Source: Ascarosepion bandense (lineage: Eukaryota; Mollusca; Cephalopoda; Sepiida; Sepiidae). Taken from it: a stretch of 64,000 bases of DNA. The position numbers and the translations under genes are program-made. Below the pieces are notes generated by a model. That model did no database searches. It was not told the DNA's origin and worked only from the letters and a program-made list of their open reading frames with translations. The stretch lies in contig JBBBDQ010001609.1 of the NCBI GenBank assembly GCA_037127315.1, forward strand, positions 613,001 through 677,000, given 5' to 3'. Numbering within the stretch: position 1 is the stretch's first letter; each line of letters starts with the position of its first letter. This document shows positions 52,401-63,680 of the stretch, one piece after another.

Positions 52401-54049
52401 GACGAACATGAGATGCGTTAAGATTGAACACAAAATCTTGGCGACGAAGATGAGATATTTTAGGGTTCGCCACAAAAAAATTGGCGACGAGATGAGATGC
52501 GTTAAGATTAGCCACAAAAAATTGGCAACAAAGCTCAGATGCTTTTAGTTTGGCCACAAAAAATTGGCGACGGAAATGAGATGAGTTAAGATTTGCCACA
52601 AAAAATTGGCGACGAATATCCGATACGTTAAGATTTCCCACAGAATATTGGCGACAAAGATGAGATGCTTTAAGATTTTCCAAACAAAATGGCGACGAAC
52701 ATCAGATGCATTAAGATTTGCCACAAAAATTATTCGACGAAGATACGATGCGTTATGATTTGTCGCAAATGATTCGCGACGAAGATGAGATGCGTTAAGA
52801 TTTGCCAAAAGAAATTGGCGACGAACATGAAATGCGCAGAGAAAAAAATTGGCGTGTCGATGATGAGATGCGTTAAGATTGGACAATAAAAAATTGGCAA
52901 CGAAAATGAGATGTTTTAAGATTTGCCACAAAAAATTGGTAACGAACATGAGATGCGTTAATACTGGAGAAAAAAATTGGCGACGATGATCAGATGTTTT
53001 AATTTTTGTCGCAATATATTGTCGACGAAGATTAGATGCATTAAATTTCGCCATAAAATTTGGCTATAAATATGCGATGCATTATGAATTACCACAAAAA
53101 ATCGGAGACGAAAATGTGATGCGTTAAAATGTGCCACAAGAAATTGGTGACGCAGATGAGATGCGTTAAGATTTGCCACCAAAATTTGGCGCCAAAGATG
53201 ACATTTCGTTAAGATTTGCAAAAAAAATTGGCAACAAAAATAAGATGCTTTATATTAGCCAGAAAATATTGGCGACGAAGATGCGTTAAGTTAAACCACA
53301 AAAAGTTGGCGACGAATCTGAGATGCGTCAAGCTTTGCCAAAAAAATTGGCGACGAAAATAAGATGCGTTAAGATTTGCCACAAAATATTGGTGACGAAC
53401 ATAAAGTGAGTAGAGATTCGTCACACAAAATTGACGACGAAGATGAGATGCGTTAAGTTAAGCCACAAAAATTGGTGACGAAGATGAGATGCCTTAAGCT
53501 TTGCCAAAACAAATTGACGACGAACATGAGATGCGTTAAGATTCGTTACACAAAATTGGCGACGAAGATGAGATGCTTTGAGATTGGCCACGAAAACTTG
53601 TCGACGAAGATGAGATGCGTTAAGATTGGCCACAGAAAGTTGGCGACGAAGATGAGATGCCTCAAGCTTTTCCACAAAATATTGGCGACGAATATGAGGT
53701 TCGTTAAGATTTGCCAAAAAATTGGCGACGGGCATGAGATGCGTTAATACTGGACAAAATAATTGTCAACGATGATGAGATGTTTTAAGTTTTGTCACAA
53801 AAAATTGGCGACGAAAATGCGTTAAATTTCGCCGCAAATTTGGCCATAAATATGCGATGCGTTATGAATTACCACACAAAATTGGCGACGAAAATGTGAT
53901 GCGTTAAGATTCGCCACAAAAAATGGTGACGAAAATGAGATGCGTTAAAATTTGCCACCGAAAATTGGCGACGAAAATGAGATTCGTTAATTTTCGCCAC
54001 AAAAATTGGCGACGAAGATGAGATGCGTTTAGATTTGCAACAGAAAACT
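49500..54049. repeat. 42-bp satellite array (~108 copies)
   Basis: Head-to-tail units near 'gatgagatgcgttaagattt' + 'gccacaaaaaattggcgacg' + 'aa'. At least two monomer types alternate irregularly: 'atgcgttaagatttgcc' and 'atgctttaagattggcc', whose two differences travel together. 42 bp equals 14 codons, so frames stay open on both strands ('MRCVKICHKKLATK' plus; 'FVANLNASHLRRQF' minus) up to about 170 codons until an indel. No start, promoter or flanking coding sequence supports a gene. No unique spacers, so not a CRISPR array. Confidence 0.96.
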
Positions 54050-54660
54050 TAAATGACAAGTTGACTTGCCAGTGGGACTCATAGCTGGGGCAAAAAGGAA
54101 TTGGTTTCATAACTTCTTTCAACGGTATTCGGGTGAAATGAGCAAAACCTATCACAGCCAGAATTCGAACGCAGTTCACAGTTTTCATTTTAGGTGGTGT
54201 TAACCGCACCACCCTAAAATTTGATGACTGATTTATGCCGTTTCCAACTGGTTTACTACATTGGATGACATTGTTCTCAGTTCTACAGCGTAAATGATTT
54301 TAAAAACAATAAACTGTAACTAATTAAAATAACCTTCAGGGAGAAGTGGAAACAGAAATAATCATTGTGGTAAATGTATACTTAATATTGTAACTCCCCA
54401 GGCCGGACAAGTATATGCAATGGGACTAGTATTTTCTATTTTAATGTGCTTATTACATTATAGTGTTAAATAAGCTTTCTAATTATATCGTTAGAGGAAA
54501 TACTGTGTGGCAATAACGAAGCGTAAGCAAAAATAAATTATTTTCTTTGAACAATGAAATAGCTGAAGAGGGAATATGTTTAAAAAATGGAAATAGTTTT
54601 GAATCCCGAAAACTTGACATATTAAGTGCAGATTATATGTCATGCCTTAAAACTATATTC
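54050..54660. other. Unassigned DNA after the satellite
   Basis: No gene or repeat recognised. Confidence 0.5.
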
Positions 54661-54689
54661 TTATCATATATATATATATATATATATAA

Positions 54690-54736
54690 ACTTATTTATA
54701 AATGGAACTTTGTCTGTGTGTGTATCTGTGCGTGTC

Positions 54737-54791
<55 letters not shown>

Positions 54792-55247
54792 CAGTTACCT
54801 ATAGACTCCGAAACGGCTGAACCGATTTTCTTGAAAAGTTGCACAGTTGTACTATAAGAGTCTGCGAGTGTTCTTAGCTAGGTTTTGTGTCGAGGTACCC
54901 CCGATAAATATCGAAAATCGATAATCGAAAAAAATCGAGTTATAGAAGGAGTGGTCTGATTTTAATCAAATTTGATACACTCATAGACAAATACATAAGA
55001 AACGATATTCAGAAGTTTCAAGGTTGCAGTTCTTACAATAGTGCAGAAAATCGATAATATATATATATATAAGGCAAGATGTTTGTGTGTGTGTCTGTTT
55101 GTCTGCCTGTATATCCTCTATACAAATCCACAATTTTTATCCGATTCTCACCAAACTTCACACAAATATTTTTAGTCTGAGCTCCAAGACCATGGATTAG
55201 TTTTAAAGCTTTCATTACATTCGAGCAACGCCGAGCTATACTGCTAG
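54690..55247 (+). mobile_element. Helitron-like non-autonomous element, copy 3 (complete 3' end)
   Basis: 'cttatttataaatggaactt', (TG)n, 'gaaacggctgaaccgatttt', 'gataatcgaaaaaaatcgag' and 'acgatattcagaagtttcaa' as in the other two copies, an (AT)-linked segment 'aaggcaagatgtttgtgtg', and the 3' end 'tcgagcaacgccgagctata' + 'ctgctag' followed by T. The terminal hairpin is weaker than at 12.03 kb (one G to A change). It begins right at (AT)n (54,667-54,688). Confidence 0.65.
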
Positions 55248-55280
55248 TATATATATAAACAAAAAGATACTTGTACCCGC

Positions 55281-55650
55281 AGAAAAAACAAATGGATTTA
55301 ACTAGAGTTGACGTTATAATGTACATAATATCTTAGGACCCTTTCAGCCAACACATTATGAAAGGTGCTCGTTGGCAGAATCTTATTGATAAACAGGACA
55401 CATAAATATTACTTGTAGAAGTCCTTTTCTTTTCATTTTATTGCTATTGTGGAACTTTACGTTTATACCCACCTTACATTGTAATTAATTTTTTATTAAA
55501 ATTTTGTTTTTAAACGAGTTCCAACTTCCCTTCTACAAGTAATATTCATGTGTCCAGTTTGTCATTAAAAAAATTTTGTCAACGAGCACCTTCGATAATG
55601 GGTTGGCTGAAAGGGTCCTCAGGTCAATTCTATTTAAATCCGTTTGTTTT
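55281..55650. repeat. Inverted pair of a PLE-like repeat
   Basis: The left arm (about 55,281-55,430) and right arm (about 55,531-55,650) are inverse copies: 'aaatggatttaactaga' / 'tctatttaaatccgttt', 'ggaccctttcagccaac' / 'gttggctgaaagggtcc', 'tattacttgtagaag' / 'cttctacaagtaatat'. Shared with 23.14-23.34 kb. 'gttggctgaaaggg' has a GAAA, but the upstream core ('cttcgataatg') does not match CTGANGA, so I do not call a ribozyme. Confidence 0.8.
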
Positions 55651-55680
55651 ATAGATAAAACAAAATAATTATAAAATGCA

Positions 55681-55688
55681 TATATATG

Positions 55689-55745
<57 letters not shown>
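55681..55745. repeat. (AT)n(GT)n microsatellite
   Basis: TA then TG repeat of about 22 units. Confidence 0.95.
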
Positions 55746-55749
<4 letters not shown>

Positions 55750-55823
55750 AAGTAAAATAAATTACAAGAAGTATACGCACATAAATACAAATATTAAATG
55801 TTGGTACCTTTACTAACTTTCGA

Positions 55824-56083
55824 TCAGTCAGTCAAGTGCCATACGTGATACATGCTTTGGGATGATCATGTCTCGAAAGAGACATGACTGACTGGGCAAA
55901 AGATTATCCCGCAGTAGGTTGCCACTGCTTTCTGCGGTAGACTGGTTGCCGACCAAGGCTATAGAACCCAATCTGTCCTATTATTTAACCCATAACTGGA
56001 GGGAAGAGACGGATTAATACCTTTCCAAATGGTATTTGTGCTTAAGTGAATGCAAGTAATTCAACTGGAATTCGAACTCGGAT
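55824..56083 (-). mobile_element. tSINE, 5'-truncated at the B box
   Basis: Inverted body from 'cagtcagtcaagtgccatac' to 'caactggaattcgaactcgg'. Confidence 0.92.
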
Positions 56084-56089
56084 ATCTTT

Positions 56090-58215
56090 GTTTAAAAATA
56101 TTTTTTTTATAAATGACGAATCTATGTCGAAGCTTTCATTTTAGCTTTACTCGAAAGCTAAAGGATTAAGTTTGCTATTTCCAGGAAACAAAATATTCTG
56201 GTGTATTTCAAATAAACATTATGTTGATTGGAATCAAACATTTTGTCGCTTTAATTGAAATTGGCATGATGTCATATTTGGAAACAAAAGTTCATTCTCG
56301 GTTTTAAATATATTCCAAAAATAATAGATACTTTTCGTAATTTTATTTGAAGAATATTAGCTGATTTAAAGTATTATTAATCTAAGTTAGAAAAAAAAAT
56401 TTATTTTAAGTTTAAAATGCAAAGAAATAGATTTTAACGCAAACAGTAAATTATTACACTTCAATTACGTAAATACTGAAAGTAGGTATTAACAGATTTC
56501 TACGAAAAGTTTATCTGTTGAAATATAATTTAAGAAAATGACCACTTTTTTATATAAATTTTAAGTACTCAGTAATTTTTACAATGTTGGAAAATATTCT
56601 CCATAATCTAATTTTAGGAATGTTGACTTTAAATTTACTATAGTCATTTTCTGATAATGTCATGTATGGTCCTTCATATTTTCACAAACGGACGTTTTAT
56701 AATAATTTATATACATAAAAGAATGTATATATTTTAAGAATCTTGATGCAAAATGATTTGTATTAAAATTTTCATTTTTATAAGTAAATATAGTTTTCAC
56801 TTAATGACATTATCCCCTAACCAGATGAAAATAATGCAGAATTTTAAAACATTTATATATTATAAATTATTAAAACAACAATTTGCAACAAAGAAAAAAA
56901 ATTCCAGTGAAAAGTCATTAGTCATCAAAATTTGTTTTTTCTTAAGACAATAGTGTTCTTAATACATCTTATTCATAAAACAAAAGCTTGTTTGATTAAA
57001 TAGTGTCATAGTCTTATTGCATTTTTTTTTTATTTTACGTTTCGAAGCAAATTTTTCGGGAAATGAATACTAGTTTGAAAAATGTTTAACTAAGTTTTTA
57101 CTATATTCTAACCCTCTTCACGTCTCTCTTTCGCATCCATTCCTTCTCTCGACTAGAAAAATATCTCTAGAATATTTTGAATAAACTTGACACCGAATAT
57201 CACTGTAGACACCCTTCTTTTTAATAAAATGAAGGGATTCTGTATTTTTCAATGTCTGCAGTAATTATCAGGTGGAAAAAAGATTAGGTGCGGAACTAAA
57301 TATTACATACATATTAACTCATTAACACTCACTGTTCCATTTTAGAATCGATGATAATTTATAGTCTTTGAGTAAAAACCTATGATTAATACCGAATTTA
57401 TTTTTATAATTAAAATTAGATTTTCTAGTTGTGCTAAAGTGGTGTGCATAAAATAATTATTTGCTAAAGACAATACAATAATATTAACTACGGTTGAAAC
57501 AGATCCACAACGATGCTATCCACAATGAGCAAAGGTCTTCAAAGCTAGTTTAATGACCATTGGTCTAAGTCTGTCTATCAAAGTGTAAATATATACGTTC
57601 GGCGTATGACTGCGTGTTTACGTGCGTGTGTGTCAACTTGACTAAGCTTAGAACCGTACAAAACCAAGTAGAGCAAATAATTGTAGGAATCTAGTGCTCC
57701 ACCAGGCATATAAGTGGGGAGGGTCTTTTGAGTATTTTGATTATGAGGTCTGTGTGCTCTTTGAAAACCGATGTACTGGATTTTTAATTCTCCTCGGATA
57801 CAGACCAGTGAATTCTATGCATACGCAACTATCTCATTCACAAACCAAGCTAGATATATTTCCAAAGATTAGCACTGTCTGCCTCAAGATCCCAGTATTT
57901 TGTCACAGTTTGATGATCTAACACACAATACATTATATTACTTTTAATGCTAACAATAAATGCCAACTCATATATCAGGTTTGTGCATGCATTAGCACAT
58001 GTGTACATGTAGGAATAATTAGTTATCCCTTCACTAATAAAAATGTCACAGTATATAAAATTTCAAGAAAAAACATTGAAAAAATACCAGAAAGCAAACG
58101 ATAAATGACTCAACGAGACTTATGTACTGATAGAAACACTGCGAAACAAAAAAACATACCACGCATACATAAAAATACAAAAAAAATCGCAGGAGAGAAA
58201 ACATGCTCTGCAATA
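56090..58215. other. AT-rich DNA without recognisable repeats or genes
   Basis: About 2.1 kb, the longest stretch lacking tandem repeats, SINE or LINE similarity. Frames are short and without familiar motifs. It may be single-copy intergenic or intronic sequence. Confidence 0.5.
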
Positions 58216-58301
58216 GGAAGTGTTATAATGGAACATCCTGTCATCCCTCGAGAATAGAATGCTCTACTTTATAACTGACGGTAACGAGCGGTACGACGAT
58301 G

Positions 58302-58784
58302 GAAAAAGTCTTAGGCATTCGCCTGACTGCTCTATGACACTGTCAGCTGTCTGCCTTCGGGTAGAGGGCGCTCTCTGCTTCCGAGCAGAGAGCACAAACC
58401 CAGTCGTGGTTCCGCCGAAGGGTAGAAACACGACTGGGGAAAAATAGACAGACATTTTTTGGCCCGGCTATATGGCCGGGAATACCCACTATAAAATGAC
58501 CATGTGTCACATCTGGCCTTGCGTGGGACGGCTAGTAAATACAGAAAAAGTCTTAGGCATTCACCTGACTTTTCTATGACACTGTCAGCCCTCTGCCTTC
58601 GGGTAGAGGGCGCTCTCTGCTTCCGAGCAGAGAGCACAAACCCAGTCGTGGTTCCGCCGAAGGGTAGAAACACGACTGGGGAAAAATAGACAGACGTTTT
58701 TGGCCCGGCTATATGGCCGGGAATATCCAATATAAAATGACCATGTGTCACATCTGGCCTTGCGTGGGAAGGCTAGTAAATACG
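58302..58784 (+). repeat. Tandem duplication of a 242-bp structured GC-rich unit
   Basis: Two head-to-tail units (58,302-58,543; 58,544-58,784) and the start of a third. Each has three strong hairpins: 'gctctctgct' TCCG 'agcagagagc' (58,370-58,393), 'cccagtcgtg' with a 20-nt loop and 'cacgactggg' (58,399-58,438), and 'cccggc' TATATG 'gccggg' (58,463-58,480), then a TATA-like 'actataaaatgacc'. All are preserved in the second unit. GC content is much higher than the surroundings. It could be a duplicated LTR U3/R region or a structured RNA. Confidence 0.85.
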
Positions 58785-59080
58785 GAAAAAGGATTAGCGA
58801 AGGCATTCACTATTCGATAGTTGATTCCGCTCCAACCCGTGACTTGTCTATATGGGTATTATTATTAATTGTACCTTAGTACAATGAATCTCTATTTCTT
58901 ATTCCTGGTGTGGAGTTCCATTCTTCAACTTATCATTTTATACTGTATTCCTTTTCGGGATATATCAATAACATCTAAAAAAAAGAAATCCTCATAACAG
59001 AAAAAGATATAGAAATTTTGTCAGCATCAGACGATTTTGAAATCAATAATATATAATAAAGAATTAAATATAAGATAGCA
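58785..59080. other. Unassigned flank of the structured duplication
   Basis: If the duplication is part of an LTR, its ends could be 'tgttataatgg' (58,221) and 'cctcataaca' (about 58,999), which are short inverted ends; no convincing target duplication was seen. Confidence 0.25.
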
Positions 59081-59084
59081 GTGA

Positions 59085-59250
59085 AATACCGGAAAATTTC
59101 AATAAGTCTATCTTCATAGCAATGCCAAAAAAGTCAGGTGCAAATGAATGCAAACTCCATCAGTCAATCAGCTTTAATGAACCACATAAATAAACATACC
59201 ATTAGGATTCTAATGAACAGAGCTCGTAACAGAATTATACCAGGGCAAGG
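59085..59250 (+). mobile_element. LINE-B reverse transcriptase N-terminal fragment
   Basis: 'MPKKSGANECKLHQSIS' followed, after small changes, by 'NKHTIRILMNRARNRIIPGQ'. This is the 'PK..GA.EC..HR.IS....KI...ILMNR' start of the RT domain in the common non-LTR group to which LINE-B appears to belong. Only this block is present. Confidence 0.65.
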
Positions 59251-59251
59251 A

Positions 59252-59585
59252 AGAACATGGTCCATAAGATTATCTTTTTTAAATAGATGAGTACTTACTG
59301 CCAAGAATATTTAAGAAGTCTTCACACAGAATGAAGACAATGAGAATAACGTGGCCACTTGAAGTAAGATGGAAGCGGGACAAAAAAAAATTCATTGAAT
59401 TTGAACGCAAAAGATGGAAGACAGTGAAATATGTGATTCTTGTTAAGCATTGAATGAATTCCAGTCGGATAATGGACGAGTGATGATAATAGTTGCCACT
59501 TTAAAACCTGCATTTGTATTACTCTTCCAGTCTTATTTCTTGAGTTCACCCGAAGAGCTTCCATTTTCAAGGTTGAATTTTGTAT
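59252..59585. other. Unassigned DNA
   Basis: Nothing recognised. Confidence 0.5.
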
Positions 59586-59612
59586 CAGTTTTCTTCCTTC
59601 CTTTCTTTCTTC

Positions 59613-59651
<39 letters not shown>

Positions 59652-59652
59652 T
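59586..59652 (+). repeat. (CTTT)n microsatellite
   Basis: Tetranucleotide pyrimidine repeat. Confidence 0.95.
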
Positions 59653-59693
59653 ATAGTTTTTTTATTTTCCTAAATAAATTACGTATATTTATA

Positions 59694-59979
59694 TTTGCGT
59701 TGTAGTGTAATGAAGATAGGCTCTGAATTCGATAATCGGTGAGCCAAGTTTGAATTCCAGTTGAGTTCATTGTGTTTACTTAAGCGCAAATACTTATTTA
59801 TTAATCCATCTCTTCATTCAGTTATGGGTTGAATAGCAGGAGGAAATGGACTCTCTAACCTTGGTTAGCAACCAGTCTACCGTAGAAAATAATGGCAACC
59901 TACTGCGGGAAAAACTTCTGCCTAGTCAGTCATGTCTCTCTCGAGACATGATCACCCAAGCGTGTATAATGTATAACTG
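59694..59979 (+). mobile_element. tSINE with 9-bp target-site duplication
   Basis: Diverged but full length ('gcgttgtagtgtaatgaaga', 'caagtttgaattcc', body, 'gtgtataatgtataactg'). Flanked by 'atatttata' at 59,685-59,693 and 59,980-59,988. Damaged promoter boxes suggest an older copy. Confidence 0.9.
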
Positions 59980-59989
59980 ATATTTATAG

Positions 59990-60360
59990 AGCCTCTTTTC
60001 TTTTTATCCTTTTTCTATTAAAATTTTTTCGTGTTTTTTTTTCATTTTTTCTATCTTCTTTTCTTTTCATTCTTTTTCTTTTTTTTATTTTTCATTTCCT
60101 TTTTATTTCTATGCAAACGAATAAATATTTCCTCTTAAAATAAATTTTGCTTCGTTTCTTTCTTTCTTTCCTTCTTCTTTTCTTTCTTTCTAAAAAAGAG
60201 ATATTTATGTAACCCTTTTTTGTCCTTCTTTTTACATTGAAATTCCTTCATACGTACTTTCATTCCTAATTCATTCGTACTCGCTTTCGTTCTTTCTACC
60301 TTCCCTTCCTTTTGTTTACATTCTTTTAAACTTTTTCTCTTTGTTTCTATGCATCCACAC
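59990..60360 (+). repeat. Pyrimidine-rich low-complexity tract
   Basis: Extended T/C-rich DNA with scattered 'tttctttc' repeats; no gene. Confidence 0.75.
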
Positions 60361-60431
60361 CGATCTTCGTATTGCTTCCTATTATGTTTTTCCTATTATT
60401 TCGCTCATAATTTTACGTAGGTACCTCCAAA

Positions 60432-60870
60432 ATATCGCTGAAAAAACAGCACAGTATGAAGGAAAAAGGCCACAAACTAAATAAAAACAAAATTTTATCG
60501 ACAAAATATTTATATTATCATTAAGAGGATAGATCAAAGTATTTTTTAATTATTTTTTTAAAATTTTTAGTTATTTCTAACACGTTCGAAATTTTGGTAG
60601 AAAATCTTTTTTTTTCTTTCGTCAGTGCGAGACCTAAATTGACGCAACGTACGGCACTTTTTTGACCGTGAAAGACACATTGATTTGGAAATTCTTGCAG
60701 AAATCAAATAATGGTCGGATTTTTATGAAAATTTCAGGACTTATTCATAATTGACTGGAATCAATATTGAAATAATTATTTTTTAGAAAATATTGATAAA
60801 AATATACATTTTTTTTTTTTACATTTGTAAACCCCCACGAATTAATTTCCAGAAATGTCTAAAAAATCGA
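60432..60870 (+). repeat. Unclassified repeat U2, copy 2
   Basis: Homologue of 9716-10,170 in the same orientation, with a shorter middle (the 'ttattacgttaaaacgt' part is missing). Confidence 0.75.
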
Positions 60871-62970
60871 CTTAGGGCAACAATAAACCTAATATAATTA
60901 AATTCAGGAGTCATTAGGAAATGCTAATCAACTGTCTTTTTTCTTTTTTTTTTTCTTCAATATTGGCCTTATTTCTAAACAGTAGGTCCAAATTACGAAA
61001 AATGCAGTAACTATGCCATTTTTTTTTTCTTTTTGGATAAACTTTTAATTGCTTTTATAAACAATATAAATTAAGCATATCATAGCCTGAAATGAAAAAA
61101 AAATCAATGAATAATAAATTTTTACATGAATTATTTTAATTTTTTAAAAAATTTTTTTAATAATAATAAATAAAGTTTAAAAAATATTTTAAAATTTCTT
61201 CCTCCATTGGGGAGGCTAGGGTATGGAATTAAAGCATGAAGACTACATTTACTAATCGAAAATTGAAAAGCTGAACACAAATGATTTAGCCATTGAATTT
61301 TTAAAACAATTCAAACATTTTAATTGTGTGCATTTTAATTACCTGTATCTTATTTGTACGGGTGGCCGTACGTGATATTTATAATTAAAAGGTCACGTGA
61401 TTCAAGGGCTGTCCCCCCCTTACATGAAAAAAATAAAATTTATACCAAATTCGTCTTCCATACTTGGCATTTTTTGCCCGGCGACTGTAAAATATATCAG
61501 TTATCACCTCTTGATAGCGAGTTGACAGATGTGATGATAAGGAGACCATAATTGGGAATCGCTTTTGGGGAAATATTTCAGGCAGTAAGCAACTAATTCT
61601 TGTTTCAAGTCAAATTAAAGTAAGTTTAAATTCGGTAATTTGAAAAAATAATGTGTCAGCTCGGTGTATTTTATTTTTGTAAGATTTTTTAAAAGTTTTA
61701 AAACGGCTTCTGTTTACAATCGATGAAAAATAGCGAAAAATTTGAAATTTTAACAACTTTTTTAAAATCTACAAAATGTTTCATTCCGATCAATATAATT
61801 TCGGTTTTAAATACACTAGGGTATTTTGCTTACTGTAATTAGTAAATTTAATCTCTTGGCTTTCAATTAAAGATAAAATTAAAGCTTCAAGAAAACGTTT
61901 TTATTTTTAAAAATTAATTTAATTGAGGTATGAGTGGAGGTACCTAATACGTTTCATTTATTTTTCCTAGTTATATTCAAAGCTATTTTTTATCTCTTGA
62001 CTTATCTTCTTTGTCTTGGTTTTCATTCTTCCTCTGCCTTTTTCTTTTCTTTTATCTTAATTCATCTTCTTCTGCCTCCTAATTTTCTTTTATAAAAGGT
62101 TTCCGTTGTTCTTTGTTTCTTCGTTATTTTCTTCATTCGTTTATTTATTAATAGCCATGTTTAACGCCTTCTTTTCTGCCATTTCTATCTTTTCTTCGTT
62201 CTTTTTCTCTTCCCCGTTTTATGACAAAAGTTTTTCTCTTCTTTTCTTTCAATGCAAGGTGAAATCTTTTAGTAAAAGAAAAATATCGTTCATCAGACAG
62301 TATTTAGAGATAATAAAAATCAAAGCCGAAAAAATATACTTCGGGAGAATCCTGATATAAACAGACATTAAAATATTAGGAAAATCAACTCCGATTCGTG
62401 TCTATGAATTGAAGATGTATTTCCTACAAACGTTCTTCAGAGCTAACGTTTTATATTTTGCAGATATAATCTTTAAGTTATGAATTCCAAATCTACTATC
62501 TTATTTTTGATGGCACACAGGAAATTCTCACGGAACGTTTAAATGCCGTCGGTAAAGTTTAAAGAAAAATACCGATATTGTGAGGACAGCGGAAATGTTT
62601 ATATATGATAAGATTGTGATACGATACTCCCGTTATGATATGTGCGCATGCGTGCACGCAGTAAAAAAAAATGGTATAAAATTTGGAAACACGTGCGTGG
62701 GAATTCATAGTTGTTAAGGGATGTGAATATCTGAGTAGATATACACACAGAAATGTATACCTGTACTGTAGGTGTTTATTCAACTTCGAAGGGAAAACCC
62801 CGTTACAGTAAAGTATCAAGCGAGATTCGAAATCCACCTCCCCACATTAGTCTGCATGACTAGTTTAACTTACTAACCACTCCTTTGCATTAGTCATACG
62901 TTTTTATTTTCTTTATTTAAATATAAGCTTGGTTAGTACAAAACTATGTCGACAATATACATGCATATAT
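60871..62970. other. AT-rich intergenic DNA
   Basis: Poly(T)/(A) runs near 60,940, 61,020 and 61,140. Otherwise no gene, SINE, LINE or tandem structure recognised. Confidence 0.5.
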
Positions 62971-62974
62971 AAAT

Positions 62975-63018
62975 CATCAGCATCATCATCATCATCTTCT
63001 TCTTCTTCTTCTTCTTCT
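62975..63018 (+). repeat. (CAT)n(CTT)n microsatellite
   Basis: Trinucleotide run; the serine-rich frame is an artefact. Confidence 0.9.
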
Positions 63019-63164
63019 GTGTGTGGTTTCCATTCAGGACGTTGGCAGTCACGGTTCTCTACAATTACTTGTCTTTTGTCACTCTTAATAAATTATGTGT
63101 TGTTATCTCTCCTCATCCCAGTACAGCTATACATTTACTCAAGCTCTCCAGGTAGGTTACTCAT

Positions 63165-63480
63165 TTTTTCCTCTTTCCTTCACTACGGGGCGTGGGTGCC
63201 AATTTTTCTAGACTCTCTTTCTATATTATCTGCCCAAGAAATTTCAACTGTCTCTTTCTGATGTTAAGTATAATATTTTTTTGTTTACATTTCCTCTGAA
63301 ATATCGCCGTTGCTCGCGTGTTCAGTCCATGGTATTCTTCTGTAGAACCCCATTTCTGTTGTTTCAATTCATTTCTTCATCTGAAAGAAGATTGTCCAGC
63401 ATTTACTACCATATGGCAGGATTGATATTACGTAACATTTCAGTGCCTTTCTGTCTGTTTCTAACGAAATATTCTAATGG
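63165..63480 (-). mobile_element. Diverged LINE-B fragment
   Basis: 'gttgctcgcgtgttcagtcc', 'ggtattcttctgtagaaccc', 'gaagattgtccagcatttac' and 'ctgtctgtttctaacgaaat' align with inverse LINE-B at 36.55-36.75 kb. Confidence 0.7.
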
Positions 63481-63517
63481 ATGTAAATATACAGAAAGCA
63501 TTTATATATGTTAACAT

Positions 63518-63680
63518 CAGTCAGTTAAGTGCCATACGTGATACACGCTTTGGGAGATCATGTCTCGAAAAAGACATGACTGACTGGGCGGAAGATTATC
63601 CCGCAGTAGGTTGCCATTGCGGTAGATTGGTTACCAGCCAAGGCTATAGAACCCAATTTGTCCTATTATTTAATCCATAA
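63518..63680 (-). mobile_element. tSINE fragment
   Basis: Inverted 3' half of the family from 'cagtcagttaagtgccatac' to 'cctattatttaatccataa', where it stops abruptly at a LINE-A breakpoint. Confidence 0.9.

Noticed and set aside
49500..54049. Direct repeats reminiscent of a CRISPR array
   Set aside because: Units are contiguous with no unique spacers and the genome is animal.
49518..54212. Long frames on both strands of the 49.5-54.05 kb region (up to about 170 codons)
   Set aside because: They are the 42-bp satellite read in codon phase; frames end at random indels, with no start context or homology.
55281..55650. GAAA-containing hairpins in the 55-kb inverted pair as hammerheads
   Set aside because: The upstream core reads like 'cgataatg', not CTGANGA, in both arms.
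58332..58751. 139-codon minus-strand frame
   Set aside because: It crosses two copies of the structured 242-bp tandem unit; the repeated residues reflect the duplication, not a protein.
58221..58999. Solo LTR (TGTTAT...ATAACA)
   Set aside because: Flanking bases do not form a clear duplication and no second LTR or pol similarity was seen; kept only as a possibility.
62929..63261. 110-codon serine-rich frame
   Set aside because: Starts in a CAT/CTT microsatellite; the remainder overlaps inverse LINE-B sequence.
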